Shown: positions 1 to 9,372, counted from the stretch's first letter. The stretch: DNA of 64,000 nt from Pyxidicoccus caerfyrddinensis (GCF_010894405.1 NZ_JAAIYA010000006.1:434001-498000); one strand, 5' to 3'. The notes: generated from the sequence alone by a model not told the origin. Numbers and translations: made by a program.

Positions 1-433
1 CCGTCACGTTGGCGAAGCCGGGGTCCGCCGACTTCAGGCTGACGTGCAGCGTCTTCCACGTGTCCAGGTTGCGCGCCGCGTCCCAGTGCACGCCGAAGCC
101 CAGCCACGCTTTGCCCGCATGCACCACGAGGTCCGCCGCGCGCCCCTCCACGTGGTCCTCGGAGGGCTCAATCGTGACGGTGCTCTCGTACAGGTAGACG
201 TGCGTGGTGGTGTTGTCGATGGCGATGTCCTCGGAGCGGCCGCCCTCGTAGAAGCCCACGCCCAGCCGGCGCTGCCCCTCCTGGAAGGGGAAGGGCCCCG
301 GCAGTGCGCCCGCGTTCGGGTCGGTCCCCGCGTCCGGCCGGGTGGACTGCCCCTGGTTCTCGTAGTCCGAGTCCCCCGGCTCCGGCCGGCACGCGGACAT
401 CAGCAGCAACAGCGCGAATACGGACTTCTTCAT
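1..433 (-). CDS. Putative lipoprotein, 3' end beyond window
   Basis: The frame starts at an ATG at 433 that overlaps the stop of the upstream gene as ATGA, so the two are probably translationally coupled. It stays open to base 1, so the C-terminus is missing. The product begins with a lipoprotein signal peptide (MKKSVFALLLLMSAC, cysteine 15), then a polar linker rich in D, G and P, then a segment that alternates strands and looks like a beta-sandwich (ITIEP-, HVYLYES-type stretches). I recognise no family. As the last visible gene of the beta-glucan operon it may be a surface glycan-binding or accessory lipoprotein; that role is inferred from position only. Confidence 0.7.
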   Translation of the reverse strand, partial: MKKSVFALLLLMSACRPEPGDSDYENQGQSTRPDAGTDPNAGALPGPFPFQEGQRRLGVGFYEGGRSEDIAIDNTTTHVYLYESTVTIEPSEDHVEGRAADLVVHAGKAWLGFGVHWDAARNLDTWKTLHVSLKSADPGFANVT

Positions 434-984
434 GGCTTCACCGCCCTGTCCTGGCCATTGGCCGTCTGCACCAGCACCCAGCCTCCCTGCACCGTCCCAC
501 CCATCTCGACGATGCCCTTGTACGAGGGCGTCACCAGCTCGTAGGGAATCGTCCCCGTCGCGTCGTACGTCACCGCGTCGGGGAAGTTGTCGAGCACGGA
601 CTGATACGCGCGGATGGCCTGCGCCCGAATCCTGGGCAGGTCCTCCTGGCTCGCCTCACCGTTCTGGTAGACGGAGAGCAAGTCGGTGCCCACGTAGAAC
701 TGGGCCTCGCCGTACGGTCCGCGCGCGAGCAGCGTGGCCCACGCGTAGAACGCGGCCACGTGGTCTCCGCTGCCCTGAATCTGCCACTTCGTCTCCGCGC
801 CGGGCGAGTTGAGGCGGAAGGGGTTGTTCGGGTCCTCCAGCACGGACTGGTCCGGGTAGATGCCCACGTCCTCGCTGTGGAGCTGGAGCGTGAGCCCGTC
901 CAGTGACTCGCCATACACGTAGGTTGCGCGGTCGTAGCACCCGCAGATGCCCACCGCCGCGGCCAGCAGCAGCCATGTCTTCAT
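430..984 (-). CDS. Putative lipoprotein of beta-glucan operon
   Basis: 184 residues from the ATG at 984; an in-frame ATG 30 bases further upstream gives an unlikely N-terminal tail, so the start giving MKTWLLLAAAVGICGC was chosen. Two cysteines (14 and 16) sit at the end of the signal peptide and either could be lipidated. The mature part has alternating hydrophobic and charged stretches, including a segment (residues about 85-115) rich in aromatic residues (AFYAW, YVGTDLLSVY). No family is recognised. It starts 10 bases after the stop of the glycosidase-barrel gene and overlaps the next lipoprotein by ATGA. A role in glycan capture or in assembling the outer-membrane glycosidase is conjecture. 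Confidence 0.75.
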   Translation of the reverse strand: MKTWLLLAAAVGICGCYDRATYVYGESLDGLTLQLHSEDVGIYPDQSVLEDPNNPFRLNSPGAETKWQIQGSGDHVAAFYAWATLLARGPYGEAQFYVGTDLLSVYQNGEASQEDLPRIRAQAIRAYQSVLDNFPDAVTYDATGTIPYELVTPSYKGIVEMGGTVQGGWVLVQTANGQDRAVKP

Positions 985-994
985 ACGGCTTCCC

Positions 995-3900
995 TCAGAG
1001 CGAAAGGATTGCATACGCCCCCACCTCGTACTCGCGGCCCTTCAGCCCCTCTTCGAGGGCCGCCGCGCTGAGCCCCTCCGAGTACTCATTCAGGTAGCGC
1101 ACCAGCCCACGCAGGCCGAAGCGCGTCGTCACCGCGCCCAGCACCGGACGCTTGAGGCCGTACGACACGTCGCCTCCAAGCTGGACCGGGTACGTGAGGT
1201 TGAAGACGCGGTGGTAGTCATACGGACCCCAGTCGTTGAAGTGCGCCTGCGCGGTGAAGAGCAGCGTGTCCAGCAGCACGGAGCCGTCCAGGCCGAAGCG
1301 GTGCACCTGCCGCGCGTCCTCGCCCGGGGACTGGTTGCTGCCCACGAAGGCCGTGCCGTACAGCTTCAGGCGCGGCGACGGGTTGCCCACCAGCCGCAGC
1401 GTCGTCTCCCACTCGTCGCGCGCGGGAGGCGCGGCGCCGAAGGCCACCGTGCTGCCGTCCGCCAGAATCGCGATGCCCGCGTCACGTGACGTCGGCTGGC
1501 GGCGGTACACCAGGTCCAGGCCCGCGGCGAAGGGCGCGTCCTCGCGCATCTCCCTGTCCCAGGACCAGAACCACGTGCCCGGCGTCGGGTCGAACGTGAG
1601 CAGCAGCTCGGCGCCCAGCGTCTCGCGGTTGTCGAGCACGGTGAAGGCATCCGTCAGCACGTTGCGAGGCCGCACGCCCGGGGAGTACTGCCCCGACACC
1701 GCGTCGTACGAGTCGCCGATGGTGGGGTTCGGCCCGATGAGGGGCTTCTGGTAGAGCAGGTTGGGGGACACCTGGAAGGTGCTGCCCACCTGCACCGTCA
1801 TGCCGGCCTGGCCGGCGAAGTGGTTGCCACGGCCGCTCTCGCGCAGGCTCCAGCCCGTGAGCACCGTGGTCTGCTCCGGCCCGGCGTCCGCCACGAGTCC
1901 CCGGAAGGAGGACTGGACGAACCAGCGCACCGCGCCCATGTCGTAGGTGAGCCGCGCCTTCGCGCCGAGCGTGTCCAGGAACTGCACCTTGTCCTGGAGC
2001 ACTTCGTAGCCGGTGCCCAGGTAGCTGGGCCCGTCGGTGCGGCGCGTCCAGGTGAACTCCTCGCCGATGCGCTGGGGCGCGGCGAGGATGCCGCCGACCT
2101 CCAGCTCCATGGGGCCGCGCGTCCAGTCGAAGCTCAGCGCCGTGCGGCGCGCCACGCGCTCGCGGATGACGGAGCTGGTCTGCTGCGAAGAGCCCCGGGC
2201 GATGTCCTCCTGGTGCATCAGCGTGATGCCCACCTGGCCCACGCTCTTCTGGTACTTGGCGACGATGGACGGGTTGGCGCCCCAGTACAGCTCCGGGCCC
2301 ACCGCGACCTTGAGGCCTTCCAGGGTCTTCTTGCCGGCGAAGACGACGCCGAAGGGCGCATTGCCGTGGTAGATGTCGATGTTCGGCCCGTAGTTGGCCT
2401 CGCGGTAGAGGTTGAAGAAGTCACCCTCCTCGCCCCAGTGGTAGTGGCCGGTGCGGTAGAAGCCCTCGAGCGCGAAGTCCTGCCGGTCCAGCTTGAACTC
2501 GGCCTGGTACAGCGCGAAGCGCTCCAGGCCCAGCGACTGGCCCACGGCCCCGCCCGTCGTCGGGGGCGCGGCGCCGGTTACGCCCTGCTCGGTGGAGGGC
2601 TGCGTGCCCCGGTTCTCGTAGAAGAGGTTGTTGAGCCGGTTCTGCGCCACGTTGCCCACGACGTTGAACGAGGCACGCCCGTACACGCCGGAGGCCGGCT
2701 GGAGCGCCAGGTCGAAGAAGATGGACTCCGTGTGGTCCGCCGCCGTCTGGTTGGCCCGCGTCGTCGCCAGGCTCCCGCGAGACAGCGAGCTGTCCAGCAG
2801 CAGGCGCAGGTTGGACACGCGCACCGCGGAGAGTTCCTCCGCGCGTGCCAGCGCCACGGAGGACTCGTAGCCCCGGGACATCTCCGTGGGGTGGATGGCC
2901 GCGAAGTGCTCGCGGATGGTGTCCAGGTTGGTGGTGGCGGCGTACGGGTCCAGGCGGAAGGCGGCCTGGAGGACGTAGTACGCGGTGCGCGGCTGCACCC
3001 GGGCGATGCCGGCCTCGTCGTCGGGGCCGAGCGCGCAGATGCCGAACCACTCCTCGTTCATGTTGTTCTGGCCGTCCACGAAGTCGGCCGGGTAGCCGCC
3101 GTTGGGCCACGAGGCGGTGGTGTCGTGGATGGAGAGGTTGGCCTCCTGGCCATGCTTCCACCAGCCATCCACCCACTGGAACACGAAGCCGCCAAGGGCG
3201 TTCTGCGCGCGGCCCTGCCCGTAGCTCTGCGTGTAGATTTCCTCCCACTGCTTGCGCAGGTACTCCGCCTGCGCCAGGTGGTCCTCACGGCCGGCCTTCG
3301 CGTCGTACGCGTCCGCGCCGAACTCGGTGAACATCACCGGCTTGTCCAGCTTGCGTGACACCTCGTCGAAGAGGTCCCGTGCGGAGGGACCGCGGTAGAC
3401 GTTGGAGCCGAAGATGTCCAGGTCCGGGGCCAGCCGCGCGATGAGGTCGATGTACTGGAGGTCGCCGTTGGCGATGGACACCGGGTGGTGCGTGTCGCGC
3501 GCCTTGATGGTGCGCGCCGCTTCACCCATCAGCGAGTAGAGGGACTCCGCGCGCGCGGCGTCCTCCTGGCCGGGCAGCGGCTGGATTTCGAACCCCGTCC
3601 AGTGCAGGCCGTAGTTGTTCTCGTTGCCCAGCATCCACATCAGCACGCCGGGCGTGTTGCCGTACTTCTCCGCCTTCGCCACCAGGTCCCCGAGCAGCGC
3701 CTGGCGGTGCACGGGATTGGAGTAGTCCGTGTTCGGCACCATGACGCCGTTGACGTTGGTGCCGTAGCGGCCCATCAGCGGGTTGAGCACCGTGTAGATG
3801 CCGTAGTTCCGGTAGATGTATTCCACCCAGCGCGGGGGGATGTCATCGAACTGGCGGATGGCGTTGACGCCCATGTCCCGCAGCAGCGTCATCTCCCGCG

Positions 3901-4300
3901 CCAGCACCGCGCGGATGAAGTCGTCCGTCTGGTTCCACAGCGAGTAGCGGTAGTTCTCGCCAATGGGCGTGTAGCCCCAGTTCATGCCGTGGATGGGGAA
4001 GTCGCGCCCGTCCACCTGGAGCTTGAAGCCGCGCTCGTCGCGGTGGACGCGCACGGTGGACACCGTTGATGCGGAGACCTGCACCTCGGCGGGCCGCACC
4101 GTGGGGGCGGGCTGTGCCACCGGAGCGTCGGCCGGAGGAGCCGCGGTGGGAGGCGCAGGCTCGGTGGCCTTCGGCTCGGCGGGAGCGGGCCCGGCGGCCG
4201 TGGGGTTGGTGGAGTTGGGGCCCGTCGTCGCCGGGGCGGCGGGGGCCGGCGTCTGTGACAACGACGCCGCCAGACACGTCACGAGGATGAGAGAATTCAT
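995..4300 (-). CDS. TIM-barrel glycoside hydrolase fused to predicted outer-membrane barrel
   Basis: 1101 residues. The start at 4300 (MNSLILVTCLAASLSQ, a signal peptide) overlaps the GH1 stop as ATGA; the longer open frame upstream has no signal. Residues about 20-75 are a Pro/Ala/Thr linker. Residues about 85-480 match the GH2/GH5 clan-A TIM barrel: GMNWGYTP near 105, acid/base candidate E227 in LGNEN, nucleophile candidate E326 in MFTEFGAD. From about 530 to the end the sequence is amphipathic beta strands with aromatic girdle residues and ends EVGAYAILSL, as expected for an outer-membrane barrel. It probably displays a glucan-cleaving enzyme at the cell surface, or feeds products through the barrel. 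Substrate is inferred from the GH16 and GH1 neighbours. Confidence 0.85.
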   Translation of the reverse strand: MNSLILVTCLAASLSQTPAPAAPATTGPNSTNPTAAGPAPAEPKATEPAPPTAAPPADAPVAQPAPTVRPAEVQVSASTVSTVRVHRDERGFKLQVDGRDFPIHGMNWGYTPIGENYRYSLWNQTDDFIRAVLAREMTLLRDMGVNAIRQFDDIPPRWVEYIYRNYGIYTVLNPLMGRYGTNVNGVMVPNTDYSNPVHRQALLGDLVAKAEKYGNTPGVLMWMLGNENNYGLHWTGFEIQPLPGQEDAARAESLYSLMGEAARTIKARDTHHPVSIANGDLQYIDLIARLAPDLDIFGSNVYRGPSARDLFDEVSRKLDKPVMFTEFGADAYDAKAGREDHLAQAEYLRKQWEEIYTQSYGQGRAQNALGGFVFQWVDGWWKHGQEANLSIHDTTASWPNGGYPADFVDGQNNMNEEWFGICALGPDDEAGIARVQPRTAYYVLQAAFRLDPYAATTNLDTIREHFAAIHPTEMSRGYESSVALARAEELSAVRVSNLRLLLDSSLSRGSLATTRANQTAADHTESIFFDLALQPASGVYGRASFNVVGNVAQNRLNNLFYENRGTQPSTEQGVTGAAPPTTGGAVGQSLGLERFALYQAEFKLDRQDFALEGFYRTGHYHWGEEGDFFNLYREANYGPNIDIYHGNAPFGVVFAGKKTLEGLKVAVGPELYWGANPSIVAKYQKSVGQVGITLMHQEDIARGSSQQTSSVIRERVARRTALSFDWTRGPMELEVGGILAAPQRIGEEFTWTRRTDGPSYLGTGYEVLQDKVQFLDTLGAKARLTYDMGAVRWFVQSSFRGLVADAGPEQTTVLTGWSLRESGRGNHFAGQAGMTVQVGSTFQVSPNLLYQKPLIGPNPTIGDSYDAVSGQYSPGVRPRNVLTDAFTVLDNRETLGAELLLTFDPTPGTWFWSWDREMREDAPFAAGLDLVYRRQPTSRDAGIAILADGSTVAFGAAPPARDEWETTLRLVGNPSPRLKLYGTAFVGSNQSPGEDARQVHRFGLDGSVLLDTLLFTAQAHFNDWGPYDYHRVFNLTYPVQLGGDVSYGLKRPVLGAVTTRFGLRGLVRYLNEYSEGLSAAALEEGLKGREYEVGAYAILSL

Positions 4301-5667
4301 GCCGCCAGCTCCACGTCCAGGCCGTTGCGCGCCACCACGGCGCGGTAGAGGTGTGCGCTGTCCTTGGGGATGCGCTTCTGGGTGGCGTAGTCGACGAAGA
4401 CGAGTCCGAAGCGCTTCTGATAGCCGTAGGCCCACTCGAAGTTGTCCATGAGGGACCAGGCGAAGTAGCCGGCGAGCGGCACGCCCTGCTGGATGGCCTC
4501 CAGCGACGCCTCCAGGTGCGTGCGCAGGTAGTGGACGCGCTTGGTGTCGCGCACGCGGCCGTCGGCGTCGGGGCCCGTGGCGTAGGCGGCCCCGTTCTCC
4601 GTGATGTAGATGCGCTGCGGCTTGTAGTCCTGGTGCAGGCGCACCAGCAGGTCCTTCAGGCCGCCCGCGTAGACCTCCCAGTCCATGTCCGTCTTCTCTG
4701 CCTCGGCATGGACGGTGCGGGGCGCGTTCTGCGATTCAGGGATGCGGTCGCTGCGGATGATGCCGCGCGAGTAGTAGTTCACGCCGAGGAAGTCGGTGGG
4801 CGCGGCCATGGCCTCCAGGTCGCCGGGCTTCACGAAGTCCAGCTTCTCGGAGGGGATGCGCCCGGCGGCCACGTGGTCGGCGATGACGTCCTGCGGGTAG
4901 CCCCGGCCGTAGATGGGGTCCAGGTACCAGCGGTTGAAGCTGCCGTCGAAGGCGCGGCACGCGTCCTGGTCCTCGGCGCTGGGCGACGCGGGCTGAGCGG
5001 GGACGAGGTTGAGGGTGATGCCCACCTCCGCCTTCTTCACGTTGGCGCGGATGACGGACACTGCCTGCCCGTGCGACAGCAGCACGTGGTGGGCTGCGGC
5101 GAGCATCTCGCCCCAGTTCTTGTGGCCGGGCGCGTGCTCGCCGTTGCCGTAGCCCAGGAAGCTGATGCACCAGGGCTCGTTGTGCGTAATCCACTTCGAC
5201 ACGCGGTCGCCGAGCACCTGGCTGACTTCATCCGCGTACTCGACGAAGGCGCTGACGGTGTCACGCGCCGTCCAGCCGCCCTTGTCGTCCAGGGCCTGTG
5301 GGAGGTCCCAGTGGTAGAGCGTCACCATGGGCTCGATGCCGGCCGTGAGCAGGCCGTCCACCAGCCGCGAATAGAAGTCCAGGCCGGCCTGGTTCACCTT
5401 GCCCCGGCCCGCGGGGAAGATGCGCGGCCAGGCGATGGAGAAGCGGTAGGACTTGATGCCCAGCCAGCGCATCAGCTCCACGTCGTCGCGCCAGCGGTTG
5501 TAGTGGTCGCACGCGACGCTGCCGTCCGTCCCGTCGGCAATCTTGCCTGGCGTGGCGGCGAAGCGGTCCCAGATGGACTCGCCACGCCCGTCCGTGTTGG
5601 TGGCGCCTTCAATCTGGAAGGCGGAGGTGGCCACGCCCCAGAGAAAGTCATGAGGGAACTGCCGCAT
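4297..5667 (-). CDS. GH1 beta-glucosidase
   Basis: 456 residues, the usual GH1 length, without a signal peptide, so cytoplasmic. The family signatures are complete: N-terminal FLWGVATSAFQIEGA, acid/base E164 in THNEPW, and nucleophile E357 in YITENGA, with the late SLMDNFEWAYGY aglycone-binding stretch. It hydrolyses terminal beta-glucosyl residues from imported oligosaccharides. A good ribosome site (AAAGGAG, 9 bases before the ATG) lies inside the preceding ATPase gene, which it overlaps by 20 bases. Position after a peptide-type ABC importer and with a secreted GH16 suggests laminari- or gentio-oligosaccharides rather than cellobiose, but the sequence alone does not fix the substrate. Confidence 0.95.
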   Translation of the reverse strand: MRQFPHDFLWGVATSAFQIEGATNTDGRGESIWDRFAATPGKIADGTDGSVACDHYNRWRDDVELMRWLGIKSYRFSIAWPRIFPAGRGKVNQAGLDFYSRLVDGLLTAGIEPMVTLYHWDLPQALDDKGGWTARDTVSAFVEYADEVSQVLGDRVSKWITHNEPWCISFLGYGNGEHAPGHKNWGEMLAAAHHVLLSHGQAVSVIRANVKKAEVGITLNLVPAQPASPSAEDQDACRAFDGSFNRWYLDPIYGRGYPQDVIADHVAAGRIPSEKLDFVKPGDLEAMAAPTDFLGVNYYSRGIIRSDRIPESQNAPRTVHAEAEKTDMDWEVYAGGLKDLLVRLHQDYKPQRIYITENGAAYATGPDADGRVRDTKRVHYLRTHLEASLEAIQQGVPLAGYFAWSLMDNFEWAYGYQKRFGLVFVDYATQKRIPKDSAHLYRAVVARNGLDVELAA

Positions 5668-6640
5668 CGTCAGGGACTCCTTTCGAGGATTCGAGGTGGC
5701 AGCGGACGAGGTGGTCCGCCGCGGGGAGGTGTTCAGCAGGGAGGGTGTCGTGACAGCGCGCGTCCGCGTGGGGACAGCGGGGCGCGAAGGCGCAGCCGCG
5801 CGGAGGCGCCGGGCCCGCGCCGGCCTTCACCGGCAGCGGCGTGTGCAGGAAGTCCGCGCCATCCGGCACGGCGGACAGGAGCAGCTGCGTGTACGGGTGC
5901 CGGGGGGCGGCGAGGACTTCCGAGGTGCGCCCGGCCTCGACGACGCGGCCCGCGTACAGCACGAGGATGCGGTCCGCGAGGTGGCGCGCGCTCGCCAGAT
6001 CATGAGTGATGAAGAGGATGCCGATGCCGCGCTCGCGCGTCAGGCCGCGCAGGAGCTGGAGCACGCCCCGGCGCGTGGACACGTCCAGCATGGAGGTGGG
6101 CTCGTCCGCGATGATGACGTCCGGCTCCACCGCCAGGGCGCGCGCCACGGCCACGCGCTGGCGCTGGCCGCCGGACAGCTCGTGCGGGAAGCGGCGGGCG
6201 AAGGATTCGGCCGGCGTGAGGCCCACGGACTCCAGCAGCGCGTGGACGCGCGACGTCAAGTCCGCCGCGGTGGCCCGCCCGTGGCGCAGCAGGGGGCGCT
6301 CCAGGTGGTAGGCCACGGTGTGGACGGGGTTGAGCGAGGCGAACGGGTCCTGGAACACCATCTGCACGCGGCCCCGGTAGGCCAGCGATGCGCGCTTCTC
6401 ACCGGCGAGCACGTCGGTGCCGCCCAGCCGCAGGCTGCCGCCGTCGGGCGAGTCCAGCCGAGCCAGCAGGCGGGCCAGGGTGCTCTTGCCGCTGCCTGAC
6501 TCGCCCACGAGCGCGACGATTTCGCCGCGCTCCAGGGTAAGGGACACCTTGTCGAGCAGCGTGCGCCGGGCGCGCGAAAGGAAGCCGCCCACGGGGACGG
6601 TGCGCGACAGCGCGGTGGCCTCCAGCAGGGGCGTGCTCAT
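5648..6640 (-). CDS. Opp/Dpp-type ABC transporter ATP-binding protein
   Basis: 330 residues from the ATG at 6640, which overlaps the upstream stop as ATGA. Walker A GESGSGKST (about residue 45), signature LSGGQRQRVAVARAL, Walker B VIIADEPTSMLDVS and the H-loop (FITHDLASARH) are all intact, so it should hydrolyse ATP. The C-terminus carries the oligopeptide-transporter extension with PYTQLLLSAVP and the cysteine pattern CAFAPRCPHADARC, as in OppF/DppF. It is the second ATPase of the importer; the first is fused to the permease encoded just upstream. In this operon the importer most likely moves beta-glucan oligosaccharides, as some Opp-family importers do in Thermotoga. Confidence 0.95.
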   Translation of the reverse strand: MSTPLLEATALSRTVPVGGFLSRARRTLLDKVSLTLERGEIVALVGESGSGKSTLARLLARLDSPDGGSLRLGGTDVLAGEKRASLAYRGRVQMVFQDPFASLNPVHTVAYHLERPLLRHGRATAADLTSRVHALLESVGLTPAESFARRFPHELSGGQRQRVAVARALAVEPDVIIADEPTSMLDVSTRRGVLQLLRGLTRERGIGILFITHDLASARHLADRILVLYAGRVVEAGRTSEVLAAPRHPYTQLLLSAVPDGADFLHTPLPVKAGAGPAPPRGCAFAPRCPHADARCHDTLPAEHLPAADHLVRCHLESSKGVPDDAAVPS

Positions 6641-8397
6641 CGGTGACCTCCACGCAGCGCGGTGCGCGCGGGCGCCAGCTCCGTCGCCGCGAGCGCCGCG
6701 TCGGGCAGCGCCCCGTCCGAGTCGGCGGCGGTGAGGTGGGGGAAGGACGACAGCAAGAGGCGCGTGTACGGGTGGCGCGCCTCGGTGCGGATGCGCTGCG
6801 CGGTGTCCACCTCCACCAGCTTGCCGCCCTGGAGGATGCCCACGCGGTCCGCCAACGCGAGCAGCAGCGGCAAATCGTGGGTGATGAAGAGGACCGCGAA
6901 GCCCAGCCGGCTCTTCAATTCCAGCACCCGCTGGAGCAACTCCTTCTGCACCACCACGTCCAGCGCGGTGGTGGGCTCGTCCATCACCACCAGCTTCGGC
7001 TGCAGCGCCAGCGCCAGGGCAATGCCCACCCGCTGCCGCATGCCGCCCGACAGCTGGTGCGGCCACGCGTTCACCAGCTTCGGCTCCAGCCCCACCATGG
7101 CCAGCAATTCCCGAGCGCGGGCGTACGAAGACGCGCGCGAGCTGGGTCCATGCGCCGCCAGCGTGTCGTGGAACTGCTCGCCCAGGGTGAGCACGGGGTT
7201 GAGCGCGCTCATCGCGCTCTGGAACACCATGGACACCTGCGCCCAGCGGAAGGCGCGCAGCGCGTCGGCACCCAGGGCGGTGACATCTGTGTCGCCCAGG
7301 AGGATGCGCCCCTGGGAGATGCTCGCGGCGGGAGGCAAGAGGCGCAGCAGCCCGTAGCCGATGGTGGACTTGCCGCTGCCGGACTCACCGGCCAGGCCGA
7401 AGACCTCGCCGGGCGCGATGTCGAAGGACACGGAGTCCACCACCCGCGAGCGGCCGCGCTCCGTCGCGTAGTCGACGCACAACTCGCGCACGCTGAGCAG
7501 CACGCCGGGCGGGAGCGGCTCGGTCTGCGCCGCCGTCACCGCGGGCGTGAAGGGCGCCACGGCCGGCGGAGCGCGGAGCGCCGGGTTGGTCAGTTCGTCG
7601 ATGGCGGAGGAGAGCAGCGTCAGCGAGAAGCCGACCAGCGCGATGCACACGCCGGTGGGTACGAAAATCCACCACGAGCGCGTCAGCAGCGCCGCGTCGT
7701 TGCCCGCCCAGTAGAGGTTGGTGCCCCACGTCACCGAGCCCACGTCGCCCAGGCCGAGGAACTCCAGGCCCACCTGCGCGCCCACGGCGTACAGCGTGTT
7801 TCCAATGAAGGAAGAGCCCACCAGCGACGCCATGTTGGGCAGCAACTCCCGCGCGACGATGCGCGAGCGGCTCTCGCCCACCACCACTGCGGCGGCCACG
7901 AAGTCGCGATTGCGCAGCGCCAGGGCCTCGGCGCGGAAGACGCGCGCGTTCCACGCCCAGCCCGCCACCGTCAGCACCGCCACCATGCGCATCGGCCCGG
8001 ACGGCAGGTACGCGCCCAGCACGATGGCCAGCGGCAGCCCGGGGATGACGAGGAACACGTTGGTGGTGAGCGACAGTGCGTCGTCCACGCGACGGCCGAG
8101 GTAGCCGGCCGTCACGCCCACCAGCGCGCCCACCAGCGTGACGAGCGCGCCCACCGCGAAGCCCACCGCGAGCGTCTCTCTCGCGCCCACCACCGTCTGC
8201 GCGAGCACGTCCTGCCCCTGGCCCGTGGTGCCGAACAGGTGCGCGCGCGAGGGCGGCTGGTGCGGCCGGCCCACCAGGTCGGTCGGGTCCATGACGAGCC
8301 AGGGCCCGACGAGGGCGAGCACCAGGAAGAAGAGCAGGATGCTCCCACCCACCGCGGCCTTCCGGTGGCGGAGCAGGCTTCGGATGGAGTCACGCAT
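6637..8397 (-). CDS. Fused ABC permease (DppC type) and ATPase (DppD type)
   Basis: 586 residues combining two proteins that are usually separate. Residues 1-275 are a DppC-like permease: a transmembrane helix near 15-35 (SILLFFLVLALVGPWLV), the domain linker FGTTGQGQDVLAQ, then five more helices with the EAA-type loop around ALRNRDFVAAAVVVG. After a Pro/Ala linker (about 275-300), residues 305-586 form an OppD-like ATPase with Walker A GESGSGKST, signature LSGGMRQRVGIALAL, Walker B LVVMDEPTTALD and FITHDLPLLL. The start ATG at 8397 overlaps the preceding permease by 8 bases. All catalytic motifs are intact, so the fusion looks functional rather than an artefact. Confidence 0.93.
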   Translation of the reverse strand: MRDSIRSLLRHRKAAVGGSILLFFLVLALVGPWLVMDPTDLVGRPHQPPSRAHLFGTTGQGQDVLAQTVVGARETLAVGFAVGALVTLVGALVGVTAGYLGRRVDDALSLTTNVFLVIPGLPLAIVLGAYLPSGPMRMVAVLTVAGWAWNARVFRAEALALRNRDFVAAAVVVGESRSRIVARELLPNMASLVGSSFIGNTLYAVGAQVGLEFLGLGDVGSVTWGTNLYWAGNDAALLTRSWWIFVPTGVCIALVGFSLTLLSSAIDELTNPALRAPPAVAPFTPAVTAAQTEPLPPGVLLSVRELCVDYATERGRSRVVDSVSFDIAPGEVFGLAGESGSGKSTIGYGLLRLLPPAASISQGRILLGDTDVTALGADALRAFRWAQVSMVFQSAMSALNPVLTLGEQFHDTLAAHGPSSRASSYARARELLAMVGLEPKLVNAWPHQLSGGMRQRVGIALALALQPKLVVMDEPTTALDVVVQKELLQRVLELKSRLGFAVLFITHDLPLLLALADRVGILQGGKLVEVDTAQRIRTEARHPYTRLLLSSFPHLTAADSDGALPDAALAATELAPARTALRGGHR

Positions 8398-9370
8398 GGG
8401 CGCGGGTCCTCGGGTCCAACCAGAGGCAGAGCAGGTCCACGGCGAAGTTGGCGGCCAGCACCGCCAGGGTGATGACCAGGAAGAGCCCCTGCATCAGCGG
8501 GTAGTCCTGGTTGCGCACCGCGAGGATGAGCAGGTACCCGGTGCCCGGATACGAGAAGACGATTTCCGTCAGCAGCGAGCCGCTCAGCACGAAGCCCAGT
8601 GCCATGCCGAAGCCGGTGACGTTGGGCAGCAGCGCGTTGCGCGCGGCGTAGCGCAGCATCACCTGCCGGGGCGGCAGTCCCTTGGCGTGCGCCAGCCGCA
8701 GGGTGTCCGTGCCCAGCGTGGCCACCATGGTGTTGCGCATGCTCAGCATCCACCCGCCCAGCGTGGCCACCACGATGGAGGCCGCCGGCAGCACCGCGTG
8801 CCGCGCCACGTCCGCCGCGAAGGCGAACGACAGCCCCGGCTCCATGTCATGTGAGTACGCGTGGCGCAGCGGGAACCACCCCAGCCCGAAGCCGAAGAGG
8901 TACAGCGCCAGCATGGCCAGCCAGAAGTAGGGGAACGCGCCCAGGAAGGCGAGCACGGGCGTCACCACCGAGTCCAGCCACCCACCCCGGTTCCACGCAG
9001 CCAGCACCCCGAGGAACGAGCCCAGCACGAAGCTGAAGATGACCGCGCACCCGGCCAGCCCCAGCGTCCACACCAGCCCGGTGCCGATGACCTCGGACAC
9101 GCGCGACGGGTAGTACGCGTAGGACAGGCCCAGGTCGCCGGCGAACAGGTGGCGCAGGTAGGTGAAGTACTGCACGGGCATCGGCGCGTCGGTGAAGCCG
9201 AAGGCGGCGCGCAGCGCGTCCATGGCCTCGGGCTGGATGCGGCCCTCGAAGCGCGCGAACATGGCCGTCGCCGGGTCGCCGGGCGCGAGCCGGGGGATGA
9301 CGAAGTTGAGCGTGAGCGAGGCCCACGCCGCGAGCAGGTAGAAGCCGAGCCGCCGGAGGGCGTAGCGCAT
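8390..9370 (-). CDS. ABC transporter permease, DppB type
   Basis: 326 residues from the ATG at 9370 (MRYALRRLGFYLLAAWASLTL). This start is 2 bases after the stop of the binding-protein gene; longer in-frame readings upstream lie inside that gene. The protein has the DppB/OppB plan: an N-terminal helix, a periplasmic loop with RLAPGDPA, then five helices, with the EAA loop near the C-terminal third (LRLAHAKGLPPRQVMLRYAARNALLP) and the ending typical of the family (LLCLWLDPRTR). It pairs with the fused permease-ATPase to form the inner-membrane channel of the oligosaccharide importer. Confidence 0.95.
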   Translation of the reverse strand: MRYALRRLGFYLLAAWASLTLNFVIPRLAPGDPATAMFARFEGRIQPEAMDALRAAFGFTDAPMPVQYFTYLRHLFAGDLGLSYAYYPSRVSEVIGTGLVWTLGLAGCAVIFSFVLGSFLGVLAAWNRGGWLDSVVTPVLAFLGAFPYFWLAMLALYLFGFGLGWFPLRHAYSHDMEPGLSFAFAADVARHAVLPAASIVVATLGGWMLSMRNTMVATLGTDTLRLAHAKGLPPRQVMLRYAARNALLPNVTGFGMALGFVLSGSLLTEIVFSYPGTGYLLILAVRNQDYPLMQGLFLVITLAVLAANFAVDLLCLWLDPRTRAHA

Positions 9371-9372
9371 CG

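Noticed and set aside
6637..8397. Frameshift or assembly fusion between permease and ATPase genes
   Set aside because: The linker is in frame, Pro/Ala-rich and free of stops, and both domains are intact, so it is treated as a real fusion.
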